A stretch of DNA of 64,000 bases from Chitinophaga ginsengisegetis (GCF_900168065.1 NZ_FUZZ01000006.1:248001-312000); one strand, 5' to 3'; positions 29,440 to 37,622 are shown, counted from the first letter of the stretch. Numbers and translations are program-made. The notes: generated by a model not told the origin, from the letters alone.

Positions 29440-29467
29440 CTTAGTTCCGCTGTGAAGCGGAACTAAG
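29440..29467. terminator. Hairpin between the convergent thioesterase and NUDIX genes
   Basis: Arms 29440-29451 and 29456-29467 are 12-bp perfect complements with a 4-base loop. No long T-run, but its place between two convergent stops suggests a two-way terminator. Confidence 0.7.
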
Positions 29468-29472
29468 TAATG

Positions 29473-30093
29473 TTACATGTCTGCAGCCCTGAAAACTTCC
29501 CTGATATTTTCGTAGGAATATTTCAGGTATTTATCCACGTTTTCCGGTTTGATCCATTGCAGGTCCTGGATATCTTCTTCTATTTGCGGCACTGTTAGTT
29601 CTGTTCCGGTGAACAACATCCGGTACCAGTAGGTATGTTTTAATACTTTTTTATTTTTCATGGGATAGTAGTGAAACGTTTCTGTGATTTTGTGTTCCAG
29701 CGAAACGTTGTGCAGGCCGGTTTCTTCCGCTACTTCCCGTAAGGCGCAGGTTTCGAGGTCTTCTCCCGGATCCCGTTTCCCTTTTGGCAGGTCCCATTTG
29801 CCGCGGCGGAACATCATGAGCACTTCACCGGCGGGATTGGTAATCAGTCCACCGGCAGCTACAAGGGTAGTAAAATGCAGCGATACTTTCTTAAAAAGTT
29901 GTTTTACATCCGGTGCAATAAACACTGCCGCGTTTTTTTTCCCATCTTCCAGTTTCTGCAATACATTTTCCATCTTTTTGGTATCCGGGTTATCGTATAC
30001 TTTGGCGCCGTTAAAGTGGGCCGGGATGGTAGTGGTATCGGCACTCAGCAGGAGTGGGCGCTCGTTGAGATAGATCGTAATATTTGCTTGCAT
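29473..30093 (-). CDS. NUDIX hydrolase
   Basis: 206 residues. The Nudix box GKRDPGEDLETCALREVAEETGL (positions ~116-138, read in parts) fits Gx5Ex7REUxEExGU. About 85 residues precede the Nudix fold, more than in small members of the family. It should hydrolyse a nucleoside diphosphate linked to another group; the substrate is not predictable here. It lies between the thioesterase and pyrE, transcribed against both. Confidence 0.9.
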   Translation of the reverse strand: MQANITIYLNERPLLLSADTTTIPAHFNGAKVYDNPDTKKMENVLQKLEDGKKNAAVFIAPDVKQLFKKVSLHFTTLVAAGGLITNPAGEVLMMFRRGKWDLPKGKRDPGEDLETCALREVAEETGLHNVSLEHKITETFHYYPMKNKKVLKHTYWYRMLFTGTELTVPQIEEDIQDLQWIKPENVDKYLKYSYENIREVFRAADM

Positions 30094-30101
30094 GCCGCAA
30101 A

Positions 30102-30212
30102 TGTAATTATGAATTATGAATTACGAATTGAGAATTTAGGGAGATGGAAACGTATTGCCGGCGCTCTCTGTAAATTCGTTTATTGTAATTCGTAAATTGA
30201 ATAAAATGATAG
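30102..30212. repeat. AT-rich region with TAATTCG/CGAATTA repeats upstream of pyrE
   Basis: Contains ATGAATTA twice near 30106-30120, GAATTACGAATT just after, and AATTCG twice on the other side (about 30173 and 30187), which can pair. It belongs with the similar repeats at 7097, 13936 and 24336. Confidence 0.45.
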
Positions 30213-30220
30213 TACTTTTG
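30213..30220 (+). promoter_or_regulatory. Putative -7 element (TACTTTTG) for pyrE
   Basis: Fits TAnnTTTG and ends 8 bp before the pyrE ATG at 30229, so the transcript may be almost leaderless. No -33 TTG at the right spacing. Confidence 0.45.
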
Positions 30221-30228
30221 GCGGTTGT

Positions 30229-30864
30229 ATGAATAAAGTAAGCGAAAAACAAGTTGCAGAAAAGTTACTGCAGGTGCAGGCCGTGAAGTTAAGCCCTGCA
30301 CAGCCTTTTACATGGGCTTCCGGCTGGAAATCACCGATCTATTGCGATAACAGGAAGATCTTATCTTTCCCTTATGTGCGCGACTATATTAAATCAGAGT
30401 TGTGCAACCTGGTGTTTGAAACCTTCCCTGATGCAGCCGTGATTGCAGGGGTGGCTACCGCAGGTATTCCACACGGAGCGCTGATAGCGGATCAGCTGAA
30501 GCTGCCGTTTATTTATGTAAGGTCCAAGCCGAAAGAGCATGGTATGGGTAACCAGATTGAAGGGGTATTGCAACCCGGTCAGCCTGTGGTGGTAATTGAA
30601 GACCTGATTTCTACAGGTAAAAGCAGCCTGGAAGCGGTGCAGGCCATTCGTGCAGCTGGCGGGGAAGTGATCGGCATGGTGTCAATATTCAACTATGGTT
30701 TTGATGTGGCGGTAAAAGCTTTTGAAGCAGCCGGTGTACCATTTTATTCGCTGAGCAACTATTCCGCGATGATTGCGCTTGCAGAGGAAAAAGGTATTGT
30801 ATCTGCCGACGAAATAGCTACGCTGCAGGCATGGAGAACCGCGCCGGATCAGTGGGGCAGGTAG
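30229..30864 (+). CDS. pyrE: Orotate phosphoribosyltransferase
   Basis: 211 residues. Transfers ribose 5-phosphate from PRPP to orotate in pyrimidine synthesis. Landmarks: FTWASGWKSPIYCDNRKIL, VIAGVATAGIPHGALIAD, YVRSKPKEHGMGNQIEG and the PRPP loop VVVIEDLISTGKSS near residues 122-135. No pyr neighbours. Confidence 0.96.
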   Translation: MNKVSEKQVAEKLLQVQAVKLSPAQPFTWASGWKSPIYCDNRKILSFPYVRDYIKSELCNLVFETFPDAAVIAGVATAGIPHGALIADQLKLPFIYVRSKPKEHGMGNQIEGVLQPGQPVVVIEDLISTGKSSLEAVQAIRAAGGEVIGMVSIFNYGFDVAVKAFEAAGVPFYSLSNYSAMIALAEEKGIVSADEIATLQAWRTAPDQWGR

Positions 30865-30916
30865 CTGAAAATTGTATATCACTTTTTTTGTATATTCGGG
30901 TATTAATATTACAACT

Positions 30917-31294
30917 ATGCGTATCCTAAAATTAGTAGTGTTGTTCCTGTTTGCCGGCGTAGGCGTGGCAATAGCGCAGCAAAAGCAGAAGGCTGTGGAA
31001 ACAGCGAAGATCAGCACACCTACTGTGCAGTGTGAGTCGTGCAAAAACCGTATTGAGCGGTATATGTCGCACGAAGAGGGCGTACAGTCCGTGAAAGTGG
31101 ATTTCAAGAAGCATATTACCACGGTGAAGTACTATACCGACCGTACCAACATTGAGAATATCAAAACGGGTATTGCCAATGCAGGGTATGATGCGGATAA
31201 TGTAACTGCCAACCCGGAATCTTACGCCAAATTACCTACCTGCTGCAAGAAGCCGGAAGATGGTGGCGGTATGGATCCGAAGAAAAAGCATTAA
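30917..31294 (+). CDS. Exported heavy-metal-associated (HMA) domain protein
   Basis: 125 residues from ATG 30917. Signal peptide MRILKLVVLFLFAGVGVAIAQ, then an HMA ferredoxin-like domain with the metal motif C-E-S-C (TPTVQCESCKNRIERYM), GVQSVKVDFKKHITTVKYY and NIENIKTGIANAGYDADNV. A second cysteine cluster, TCCKK, and a Gly/Lys/His tail follow. Probably a periplasmic copper or other soft-metal binder. The upstream ATG at 30872 was rejected because it puts extra residues before the signal peptide. Confidence 0.87.
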   Translation: MRILKLVVLFLFAGVGVAIAQQKQKAVETAKISTPTVQCESCKNRIERYMSHEEGVQSVKVDFKKHITTVKYYTDRTNIENIKTGIANAGYDADNVTANPESYAKLPTCCKKPEDGGGMDPKKKH

Positions 31295-31542
31295 TCAGCC
31301 TGTTTCAGCCTTTGGCGTCCGGTGGTTTGCCGGGTTACTAAAGGCTGAACTGTTTTCTGACGTAGCCGGAAGCAGGTGCCGGCTGTACCCGCCTTACCTG
31401 AAAAGCTCACTCCCTAAAGCATTCCGTTATTCCGATACTGTTTAATCCGCTGAAGCATCATCTTTCCGCACTTCAGCAAACACTTTCCCAATCAGATCCT
31501 GCCGAAATAAATACGCGCCTGCTTTCGCTGGGAGGCTCGCAG

Positions 31543-31959
31543 ATGGATATGTATGCAGGTCCGCTGGCGATGGAGGCTATTTTTGATGAAATAAGGACGC
31601 AGTTAAAACGGGCCGGGGTAGATACGAGAGAAGCATATGAGGTATTACTGGCGAAAAGTGATGGTTATGCCACCGTGGTTTTATCCGATACTTCCGTGTG
31701 GATATTGCGGTTGGCAGGAGATAAGGCTAATTATATCCATGTGCATCCGGGGCGTTACAGTCCGCATACTTTCCGGGTAAAGGCTTCGGCGCTTAAAACG
31801 GCGCTGGCTTATTGGATAGCTTCGCAACATCATTTATTAACGGGAAACCTGTTGGAGGATCTGAACGGATTAAGAAAAGGCTTACGGCTGTCTCCGCTCA
31901 GGAGTACGGACGAAAGCGGGCATATTCTGGAAATTATTGCCTTATTGAAACGCGGCTAA
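31543..31959 (+). CDS. Uncharacterised protein; true start probably upstream at a non-ATG codon
   Basis: 138 residues from ATG 31543. It has a compact, conserved-looking core: VLSDTSVWILRLAGDKANYIHVHPGRYSPHTFRVKASALKTAL (read in parts), of unknown function. The open frame continues upstream to a TGA at 31399 and reads as ordinary protein (ILFNPLKHHLSALQQTL, then NTRLLSLGGSQMDM), so ~35-47 residues may be missing. No ATG, GTG or TTG occurs in that extension; CTG at 31438 directly before FNPLKHHL is the best candidate. Confidence 0.65.
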   Translation: MDMYAGPLAMEAIFDEIRTQLKRAGVDTREAYEVLLAKSDGYATVVLSDTSVWILRLAGDKANYIHVHPGRYSPHTFRVKASALKTALAYWIASQHHLLTGNLLEDLNGLRKGLRLSPLRSTDESGHILEIIALLKRG

Positions 31960-31977
31960 TAAACCGGGCCGGCCGGA

Positions 31978-32433
31978 TTAGAAGAAATTCAGGGCTTGTT
32001 TGGTTTCGCATTTTATCGGGAAAGGAAGAAAAATACCAGCCTTACCTACTTTACAATTTCCAGTGGCTTTGATGGTTACTTCTTTATTGGCGAAAGCGCT
32101 TAATGCATTTTTGAATACGTTGGCCATGTTTACTTCCAGTTTTACGGGGAAGTAAAAAGTATCCCTTGCCGGGATGGAAATGGTGGTATCCTGGAGGGAG
32201 TGACCTACCTGGGTGTCATCAAAAAACAGGTCGAAATTGGCATCTTTTAACTGAAGTCGATAGTTGTTCGGATTATAATATGCCAGAGTCATCCGTACAA
32301 TACTTTTGGACATGCCCAGCTCATCCATACTGATACCGGCTACTCTCACAAACTGAATATCCTTGTTTTTTTCGCAGGAGCTTGCTACTCCCCAGATAAG
32401 AAAAACAGCGGCTAATAATCGGAACACTTTCAT
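31978..32433 (-). CDS. LEA type 2 family lipoprotein
   Basis: 151 residues. Lipobox ASSC (Cys20). The body (VRVAGISMDELG, LAYYNPNNYRLQLKDANFDLFFDDTQVGHS, SIPARDTFYFPVKLEVNMANVF) matches the WHy/LEA14-type domain, a small beta-sandwich. Likely a periplasmic lipoprotein; role unknown. Converges with the preceding gene, with 18 bp between. Confidence 0.82.
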   Translation of the reverse strand: MKVFRLLAAVFLIWGVASSCEKNKDIQFVRVAGISMDELGMSKSIVRMTLAYYNPNNYRLQLKDANFDLFFDDTQVGHSLQDTTISIPARDTFYFPVKLEVNMANVFKNALSAFANKEVTIKATGNCKVGKAGIFLPFPIKCETKQALNFF

Positions 32434-32849
32434 CAGTTGACCAGGTATTTTAATTTTTGTAAACCTACTGCAAAGCTTTTAGTTATCAAAAAATCGGCGG
32501 GGAATTGGGAAACTTTTAACGGACCCAATTTTAAAAACGGGGGAGACCGCTTAAATAATTAATGCATAAAACACATATAAATAAAGCTTTGGTTTAAAGA
32601 AATATGCTATCTTCGTGATCCTTCCTGAGTTCGCTAAAATTGAACAAAAAAGCCACTAATTTCTTTAGTATTTTTGCATTTCGGTGATCATTTGCTGAAA
32701 GTGGTGTATGCTAATTTATTTAGCATATGATTAATAATTCTATGAATTGTTTATCATCTACTTAAAGTTAATTGTTAAGTATTTATGTATAAGTGATTGT
32801 CAGGTGAAACTAACGGAATTCCAACACCTGCGCCTAAAATTTTGACATT
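32434..32849. other. AT-rich intergenic region before the WbqC gene
   Basis: 416 bases without a credible gene. It has two possible promoter elements: TATCTTCG at 32608-32615 with TTG 16 bp upstream, and TATTTTTG at 32669-32676. The leader from either would exceed 170 bases. No clear hairpin was found. Confidence 0.4.
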
Positions 32850-33476
32850 ATGACAGAGAATGCAAAAGGGAAGGTATTATTGATTGAATCTCAATATTTT
32901 CCACCAATTGATTCATATAAGACTTTAGTAAAGCACGACATATTAAAGATTGAGAAATATGAGCACTATCAAAAGCTCAGTTACAGGAACCGTTGTTACG
33001 TTGCCGGACCAAATGGCCGGATGATTTTAAGTGTGCCTTTGGCAAGAGGAAAGAATCAGCGGACGGTGATGAAGGATGTAAGGATCAGTAATGAGGAGAA
33101 ATGGCAGGGCTTGCATTGGAAAACGCTGGTGTCTGCTTACAGGCGGTCTCCGTGGTTTGAATATTACGAGGCAGATCTGCAGGGTTTGTTTGAAACCCCC
33201 TTTCAATTTTTAATGGATTGGAACCTGGCATGTTTCGAATGGATGAATAGCAAGCTCGGCATTGAGGTGCCAATTATCTATACCGAAAGTTATGAAAAGG
33301 AAGTGTCCGGTGTAACGGATGCCCGGGAAAGCATACTGCCGGGACCGGTTACGGCAGGCGAGCCCGGCTATACACAGGTGTTCCAGGAGCGTACCGGCTT
33401 CATACCCGGGCTCAGTATCCTGGACCTGCTTTTCTGCGAAGGAAAACAGTCCCTGGAAGTACTGAAAAAGGGCTAA
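32850..33476 (+). CDS. WbqC family protein
   Basis: 208 residues, soluble. Contains IESQYFPPIDSYKTLVKHDILKIEKYEHYQKLSYRNRCYVAGPNGRMILSVPL (in parts) and QGLHWKTLVSAYRRSPWFEYYE, which match the WbqC family first named from O-antigen gene clusters. The biochemical role is not settled; no O-antigen genes are present here. In Bacteroidota it is a common single-copy gene outside such clusters. Confidence 0.85.
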   Translation: MTENAKGKVLLIESQYFPPIDSYKTLVKHDILKIEKYEHYQKLSYRNRCYVAGPNGRMILSVPLARGKNQRTVMKDVRISNEEKWQGLHWKTLVSAYRRSPWFEYYEADLQGLFETPFQFLMDWNLACFEWMNSKLGIEVPIIYTESYEKEVSGVTDARESILPGPVTAGEPGYTQVFQERTGFIPGLSILDLLFCEGKQSLEVLKKG

Positions 33477-33503
33477 ATAAAATAGTGAATAATATTATTT
33501 AAC

Positions 33504-33532
33504 TTGTTGGCCTGTAATTGTTTGTATATTTG
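33504..33532 (+). promoter_or_regulatory. Promoter for the arginine decarboxylase gene
   Basis: TTG at 33504-33506, an 18-bp spacer and TATATTTG at 33525-33532 fit the Bacteroidota consensus. It implies a leader of about 200 bases before ATG 33738; a second possible -7 (TAGATTTG) is at 33601-33608. Confidence 0.65.
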
Positions 33533-33737
33533 CCCGGGTAATTGTGCTTTTTCCATGAATACCTCCCGAAAAAAATTAAGGTGGCAATCAACAAAATCTT
33601 TAGATTTGCAACCTATTTTGCTGGGGTTCGAACTGACGTAGGTGTGTAAACCAGGAGTTTCCCAGTGAGGGAAAAAAGGATTGTTATCCTGTTATTTTTT
33701 TCTATTACTAATTCCTAAAATTCATTTGCAGTACTAA

Positions 33738-35138
33738 ATGAACAACACCTACACAGACCTGGTAAAACAGACCTTTGAATTTCCCCAGGAGGGCTTTGAA
33801 GTAAAAGATAACTACCTGGAATTTAATGGTTTGGATATAAAGGCATTGATAGACAAATATGGAACACCCTTTAAACTGACCTTCCTGCCTAAAATCGGGA
33901 TGCAGATTAACAAGGCGAAGAAAATGTTCCATGACGCCATTAAGAAGAACAGGTACGACGGTGAGTATTTTTACTGCTACTGTACCAAAAGTTCGCATTT
34001 CTCCTTTATTATGGAGGAAACCTTGAAGCATGGGGTACATATTGAAACTTCTTTTGCTTATGATATTGATATCGTCAATAAATTATATGAGCGTAAGAAG
34101 ATAAATAAGGAAACCTATGTTATTTGTAATGGTTTTAAAACCAAAGCTTATACCAGGGCAATAGCGCGACTGATCAACAGCGGATTTAAAAATGTGCTGC
34201 CGATCCTGGATAACAAGGAAGAGCTGGAAGATTATAAGCGGAACATCAGGAGTAAGGATAAGGTGAAGCTGGGATTGAGGGTAGCTGCAGAAGAGGAGCC
34301 AAGTTTCGACTTTTATACCTCCAGGCTGGGTATTCCTCCGCGCGACATCCTTGAATATTATGTAGATAAAATAAAGGGTAATGAGAAGTTTGAGCTGAAA
34401 ATGCTGCACTTCTTCATGAATAAAGGGATTAAGGATGATATTTATTACTGGAGCCAGTTTAACCGCGTAATAAATCTCTATTGCCAGCTGAAGAAGATCT
34501 GCCCTGAACTGGACAGCATCAATATTGGAGGCGGATTCCCGATCAAGCACTCTTTGGGCTTCGATTATGATTACAACTATATCGTAAACGAAATTGTGGC
34601 CAACATTAAGAGCATGTGTAAAAAGAATAAGGTACCTGTACCGAATATTTACACAGAGTTTGGTTCCTTTACCGTAGGCGAAAGCGGCGCGGTGATCTAT
34701 AGTGTGATAGGTGAGAAAATGCAGAATGACAGGGAGTCCTGGTACATGATCGATAGTTCTTTCATTACTACCTTACCTGATACGTGGGGTATTGGAGAGA
34801 AGTTCCTGATGTTGCCTATTAATAAATGGGACCAGGAATACCAGGAGGTACATCTCGGTGGACTTACCTGTGACGGCTACGATTTTTATACATCTGAAGA
34901 ACATATTAACGCTGTATTCCTGCCAAAGCAACAGGCATCCGGAGAGCCGCTGTACATCGGATTTTTCCATACAGGGGCCTACCAGGACCAGCTGAGCGGA
35001 TACGGAGGCATCAAACACTGTCTTATTCCTTCACCCAAACATGTGATTGTGGGATACGACAAGAACGGGCAGTTGAAAGATTGGTTATATGCCAAGGAGC
35101 AAACCGCCCAGAGCATGCTGAAGATTTTGGGTTATTAA
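33738..35138 (+). CDS. Arginine decarboxylase-type PLP enzyme (group IV/alanine racemase fold)
   Basis: 466 residues. The sequence GLDIKALIDKYGTPFKLTFLPKIG and YFYCYCTKSSHFSFI (lysine after YCYCT as PLP site), then SINIGGGFPIKHS, IYTEFGSFTVGESGAVIYSVIG, and a C-terminal FFHTGAYQDQLSGYGG match the arginine/ornithine/diaminopimelate decarboxylase fold. In Bacteroidota this ~465-residue group is annotated as arginine decarboxylase, the first step from arginine to agmatine and polyamines; I cannot verify the substrate from sequence. It stands alone between its own promoter and a terminator. Confidence 0.85.
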   Translation: MNNTYTDLVKQTFEFPQEGFEVKDNYLEFNGLDIKALIDKYGTPFKLTFLPKIGMQINKAKKMFHDAIKKNRYDGEYFYCYCTKSSHFSFIMEETLKHGVHIETSFAYDIDIVNKLYERKKINKETYVICNGFKTKAYTRAIARLINSGFKNVLPILDNKEELEDYKRNIRSKDKVKLGLRVAAEEEPSFDFYTSRLGIPPRDILEYYVDKIKGNEKFELKMLHFFMNKGIKDDIYYWSQFNRVINLYCQLKKICPELDSINIGGGFPIKHSLGFDYDYNYIVNEIVANIKSMCKKNKVPVPNIYTEFGSFTVGESGAVIYSVIGEKMQNDRESWYMIDSSFITTLPDTWGIGEKFLMLPINKWDQEYQEVHLGGLTCDGYDFYTSEEHINAVFLPKQQASGEPLYIGFFHTGAYQDQLSGYGGIKHCLIPSPKHVIVGYDKNGQLKDWLYAKEQTAQSMLKILGY

Positions 35139-35163
35139 AAAAATGGGTTAGTAATCCTACTGA

Positions 35164-35196
35164 AAGCCCCCCGATTATTCGGGGGGCTTATTTTTT
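35164..35196 (+). terminator. Strong terminator after the decarboxylase gene
   Basis: Arms 35164-35174 and 35179-35189, 11-bp perfect stem with six consecutive G-C pairs, a 4-base loop and two long T-runs. Confidence 0.92.
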
Positions 35197-35228
35197 TCAT
35201 TTTTTTTTCTCTCAGTTTGATAAAAAAA

Positions 35229-35250
35229 GGCTTTCATTTTACTGAAAGCC
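35229..35250 (-). terminator. Second hairpin, minus-strand orientation
   Basis: Arms 35229-35236 and 35243-35250 (8 bp). On the minus strand it is followed by seven T, so it may end the transcript of the membrane-protein gene at 35520. Confidence 0.6.
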
Positions 35251-35519
35251 CTATCATGGCATAGGTTAGATGATATTCATCCGGCATAAGGAAAATAGGA
35301 GATGAATATTTGATCTTACAAAGATAGCGTTATAGGCAGGTATCAGTAAGACCTAAAAGTTGTAATTTTTTCTAATCTGTTTTTAACCCGATTTGATGAA
35401 GAATGATGAATTTATTATCATAATGTCGGGAAACGCAGCAAATGGTAATATTTACATATTAGTATAGCTGGAATAGTATCAATATGCCGGCATTCTTTTA
35501 TAACACAGATGTGTAGGTA
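35251..35519. other. AT-rich intergenic remainder
   Basis: About 270 bases between the second hairpin and the stop of the membrane-protein gene; no gene or convincing signal was seen. Confidence 0.4.
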
Positions 35520-36353
35520 CTATTTCGCCTGAGAATCATTGAGGTAGTCAATAGCGGAGCCGCAGTGTTTTTCAATTTCGATGAAACAGCTTTCCAGCAA
35601 CTCGGTTTCTCCTTTCAAAATAGCTGTCTTCCCGGAGGCCGAAAATCCTTTTACCAGTAAAAACTGCTTGGTCAGGTGTTGATTGATCAATGATAGATGT
35701 TGTTTTTGTTTTTCGGCAGTTCTCATTTGTTCCATAGAAATAAGGTTACGATAGTATTGACCCAGCGCCCTGATAAAGAACAGCAGGTACATGCCTACTG
35801 TAAACGGATTAGCCAGGTATTGGAAAGCAGATGAATAACCCGGAGTAACGAATATGACCACATTATTGATCTTGATCCAGGCAACGGCTATGAGATAGGC
35901 GCAGAGGATCAGGCTCCAGATGAGGGCGGTGGACAGGTTCACGGTAATATAGCAGACCAGGATGCTCATTACCCATATGAGTACGTATTTGGGGCCGAGG
36001 TCCTGGTTGTTCAGTAAGGAGGAAAGGATTGGAAGGATCAGGGTGGAAAAGGAAGCAAACAAGCCAACCGTTCTGGCACTTATGCCTTTCTTCAGCAGTA
36101 AAAGGCAAACGACCAGATCGAGGATGATCATGGGAATGATGATCATATTCACCGCGTTCTGGCTGAGCATATTTACAAAAAGGAAGCTCAGGAGCAGCAT
36201 AATATAGAAGAAGGCATAATCAAAGATCAGTTTGATTTTCGCCTGTTCGTATGTATTTTCTGTATGAAGAAGCAGGTTGCCTATCACTGTTTTTTCAGTG
36301 TTCAGGTAAATGCTTTTTATGAGTAACCAGCTTTTCGGGAAGAGCTTTGCCAT
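35520..36353 (-). CDS. Membrane protein with six predicted helices and a cytoplasmic helical tail
   Basis: 277 residues from ATG 36353 (MAKLFPKSWLLIKSIYL). About six transmembrane helices lie between residues 45 and 190, followed by a polar, helix-rich tail (MEQMRTAEKQKQHLSLINQHL). This layout resembles the input part of a membrane histidine kinase, but there is no histidine-box or ATPase domain after it. A longer start at 36452 was rejected because it lies within the hairpin 36426-36462. Function unknown; may pair with another regulator. Confidence 0.7.
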   Translation of the reverse strand: MAKLFPKSWLLIKSIYLNTEKTVIGNLLLHTENTYEQAKIKLIFDYAFFYIMLLLSFLFVNMLSQNAVNMIIIPMIILDLVVCLLLLKKGISARTVGLFASFSTLILPILSSLLNNQDLGPKYVLIWVMSILVCYITVNLSTALIWSLILCAYLIAVAWIKINNVVIFVTPGYSSAFQYLANPFTVGMYLLFFIRALGQYYRNLISMEQMRTAEKQKQHLSLINQHLTKQFLLVKGFSASGKTAILKGETELLESCFIEIEKHCGSAIDYLNDSQAK

Positions 36354-36425
36354 GAGTGCGTGCTTAGGGAGGCAAATTATCGTATAATAAACAACGGCAG
36401 ATTCAACGTTCGTGTGAATTATACA

Positions 36426-36462
36426 CAAAAAAAGGGACGCCTTTGCAGGCATCCCTTTTTTA
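36426..36462 (-). terminator. Terminator after hsp20
   Basis: The two arms pair over about 15 bp with one mismatch (GGGACGCCT with AGGCATCCC as the core), flanked by A-run and T-run on both sides, so it can work both ways. It lies 52 bp past the hsp20 stop. Confidence 0.8.
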
Positions 36463-36513
36463 AACCCTCCTGTTACACAGCGGGCCTCCTTTTTACAGGA
36501 AGCCCTGCTTCCC

Positions 36514-36966
36514 TTATTCCACTACTATTTCTTTAGGGGCATCCTGTTTGTTTTCCTTTTTACCCAGGGTTACTTTCAGGACTCCATTATCGTATTTCGC
36601 GTTGATCTTGCCTGCATCTACCAGTTCGCTGATAGTGAAGGAGCGTTTGAAAGATTTGAAGCTGAATTCACGGCGTACCTGTTTGTCACCTTCATTCTTT
36701 GTTTCTGCTTTCTTTTCTGCGCTGATGGTAATTGCTTTATCATCTGCACTGATCTTGAAATCTTCTTTAGAAAAGCCTGGAGCTACTACGTCGAGTAAGA
36801 AAGCTTCGGGTGTTTCCACGATGTTTACCGGAGGATGGGTGGTAAAGTAATCGTTGGTCAGAAAATCATCTTTTACATACTTATTCAATCCTCCATTGAG
36901 AATATCTTCTACTAATCCACCAAATGATTTGGGAAGCGGGCTGTGGTTAAATTTAATGTGTGTCAT
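36514..36966 (-). CDS. Small heat-shock protein Hsp20
   Basis: 150 residues from ATG 36966 (MTHIKFNHSPLPKSFGG). The alpha-crystallin domain spans about residues 45-140: PPVNIVETPEAFLLDVVAPGFSKEDFKIS, ITISAEKK and the end signature NAKYDNGVLKVTLGKKE. The C-terminal EIVVE gives an I-x-V oligomerisation motif. It holds unfolded proteins. Divergent from the bacilliredoxin gene with a 240-bp region that has a TGACA-TAG-TGTCA dyad. Confidence 0.94.
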   Translation of the reverse strand: MTHIKFNHSPLPKSFGGLVEDILNGGLNKYVKDDFLTNDYFTTHPPVNIVETPEAFLLDVVAPGFSKEDFKISADDKAITISAEKKAETKNEGDKQVRREFSFKSFKRSFTISELVDAGKINAKYDNGVLKVTLGKKENKQDAPKEIVVE

Positions 36967-37084
36967 AGTTGCTATAAATTTTTTTAGTGTGAAATCAATT
37001 TTTATTGTTTGATAGCTGGTACAGATCAAATGGGATACCATGCCATAAAAACTGCTATTTTGTTAGTAAAAAGGTTACAGATTA

Positions 37085-37097
37085 TGACATAGTGTCA
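37085..37097. promoter_or_regulatory. Dyad TGACA-TAG-TGTCA between hsp20 and the bacilliredoxin gene
   Basis: A perfect 5-bp dyad with a 3-bp spacer near the centre of the divergent region. It may be an operator shared by two stress genes. Confidence 0.4.
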
Positions 37098-37168
37098 CTT
37101 TGATTGTATGTTTTGTGTCAAAAAGTCTATATCTATATCCATTTTTTTACTTTCTGGGTACATATAAC

Positions 37169-37176
37169 TAACTTTG
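37169..37176 (+). promoter_or_regulatory. Putative -7 element (TAACTTTG) for the bacilliredoxin gene
   Basis: Fits TAnnTTTG, 33 bp before ATG 37209. No TTG at -33. Confidence 0.5.
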
Positions 37177-37208
37177 TAAAAAATATAAACAGAAAAAACT
37201 CTTATTAT

Positions 37209-37622
37209 ATGTATCCAGCGGAACTAGTAATGCCTATGAAGGCGGAATTAACAGATAACGGATTTGAAGAATTACTGACACCTGAAAGCGTTGATAACAC
37301 ATTGCAGAAAGAAGGAACTACCCTGGTAGTAATCAATTCTGTATGTGGTTGCTCTGCAGGTACTGCCCGTCCGGGTGTATTGCTGGCGGTAGCACACAGC
37401 GAAAAGAAACCAGACAGGCTGACTACCAGCTTTGCAGGTTTTGATGGCGAAGCAGTAAGACAGATCCGTTCGCATCTGATGCCTTATCCTCCTTCTTCTC
37501 CGGCGATAGCACTGTTTAAAAATGGTGAATTGGTGCATTTTATTGAGCGCCACATGATCGAAGGCCGTTCTGCGCAAATGATTGCTGCGAACCTGGCTGA
37601 CGCTTTTGAGCAGCATTGCTAA
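37209..37622 (+). CDS. Bacilliredoxin (BrxA/BrxB, YphP family)
   Basis: 137 residues from ATG 37209 (MYPAELVMPMKAELTDNGFEELLTP). The C-G-C active site in VCGCSAGTARPGVLLA is the family signature. Bacilliredoxins remove bacillithiol from proteins; in organisms without bacillithiol the thiol partner may differ. SPAIALFKNGELVHFIERHMIEGR matches the C-terminal half of the family. Next to, and divergent from, hsp20, which fits a stress setting. Confidence 0.92.
   Translation: MYPAELVMPMKAELTDNGFEELLTPESVDNTLQKEGTTLVVINSVCGCSAGTARPGVLLAVAHSEKKPDRLTTSFAGFDGEAVRQIRSHLMPYPPSSPAIALFKNGELVHFIERHMIEGRSAQMIAANLADAFEQHC

Noticed and set aside
31260-31445. A 61-residue frame overlapping the end of the HMA gene
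   Set aside because: Overlaps two better-supported frames and has no features.
33620-33640. GGTTCGAAC, similar to a tRNA T-loop
   Set aside because: The flanking bases do not form the T-stem or an acceptor stem.
35391-35470. Possible small RNA in the AT-rich region after the arginine decarboxylase gene
   Set aside because: No promoter-terminator pair of the right spacing was found.
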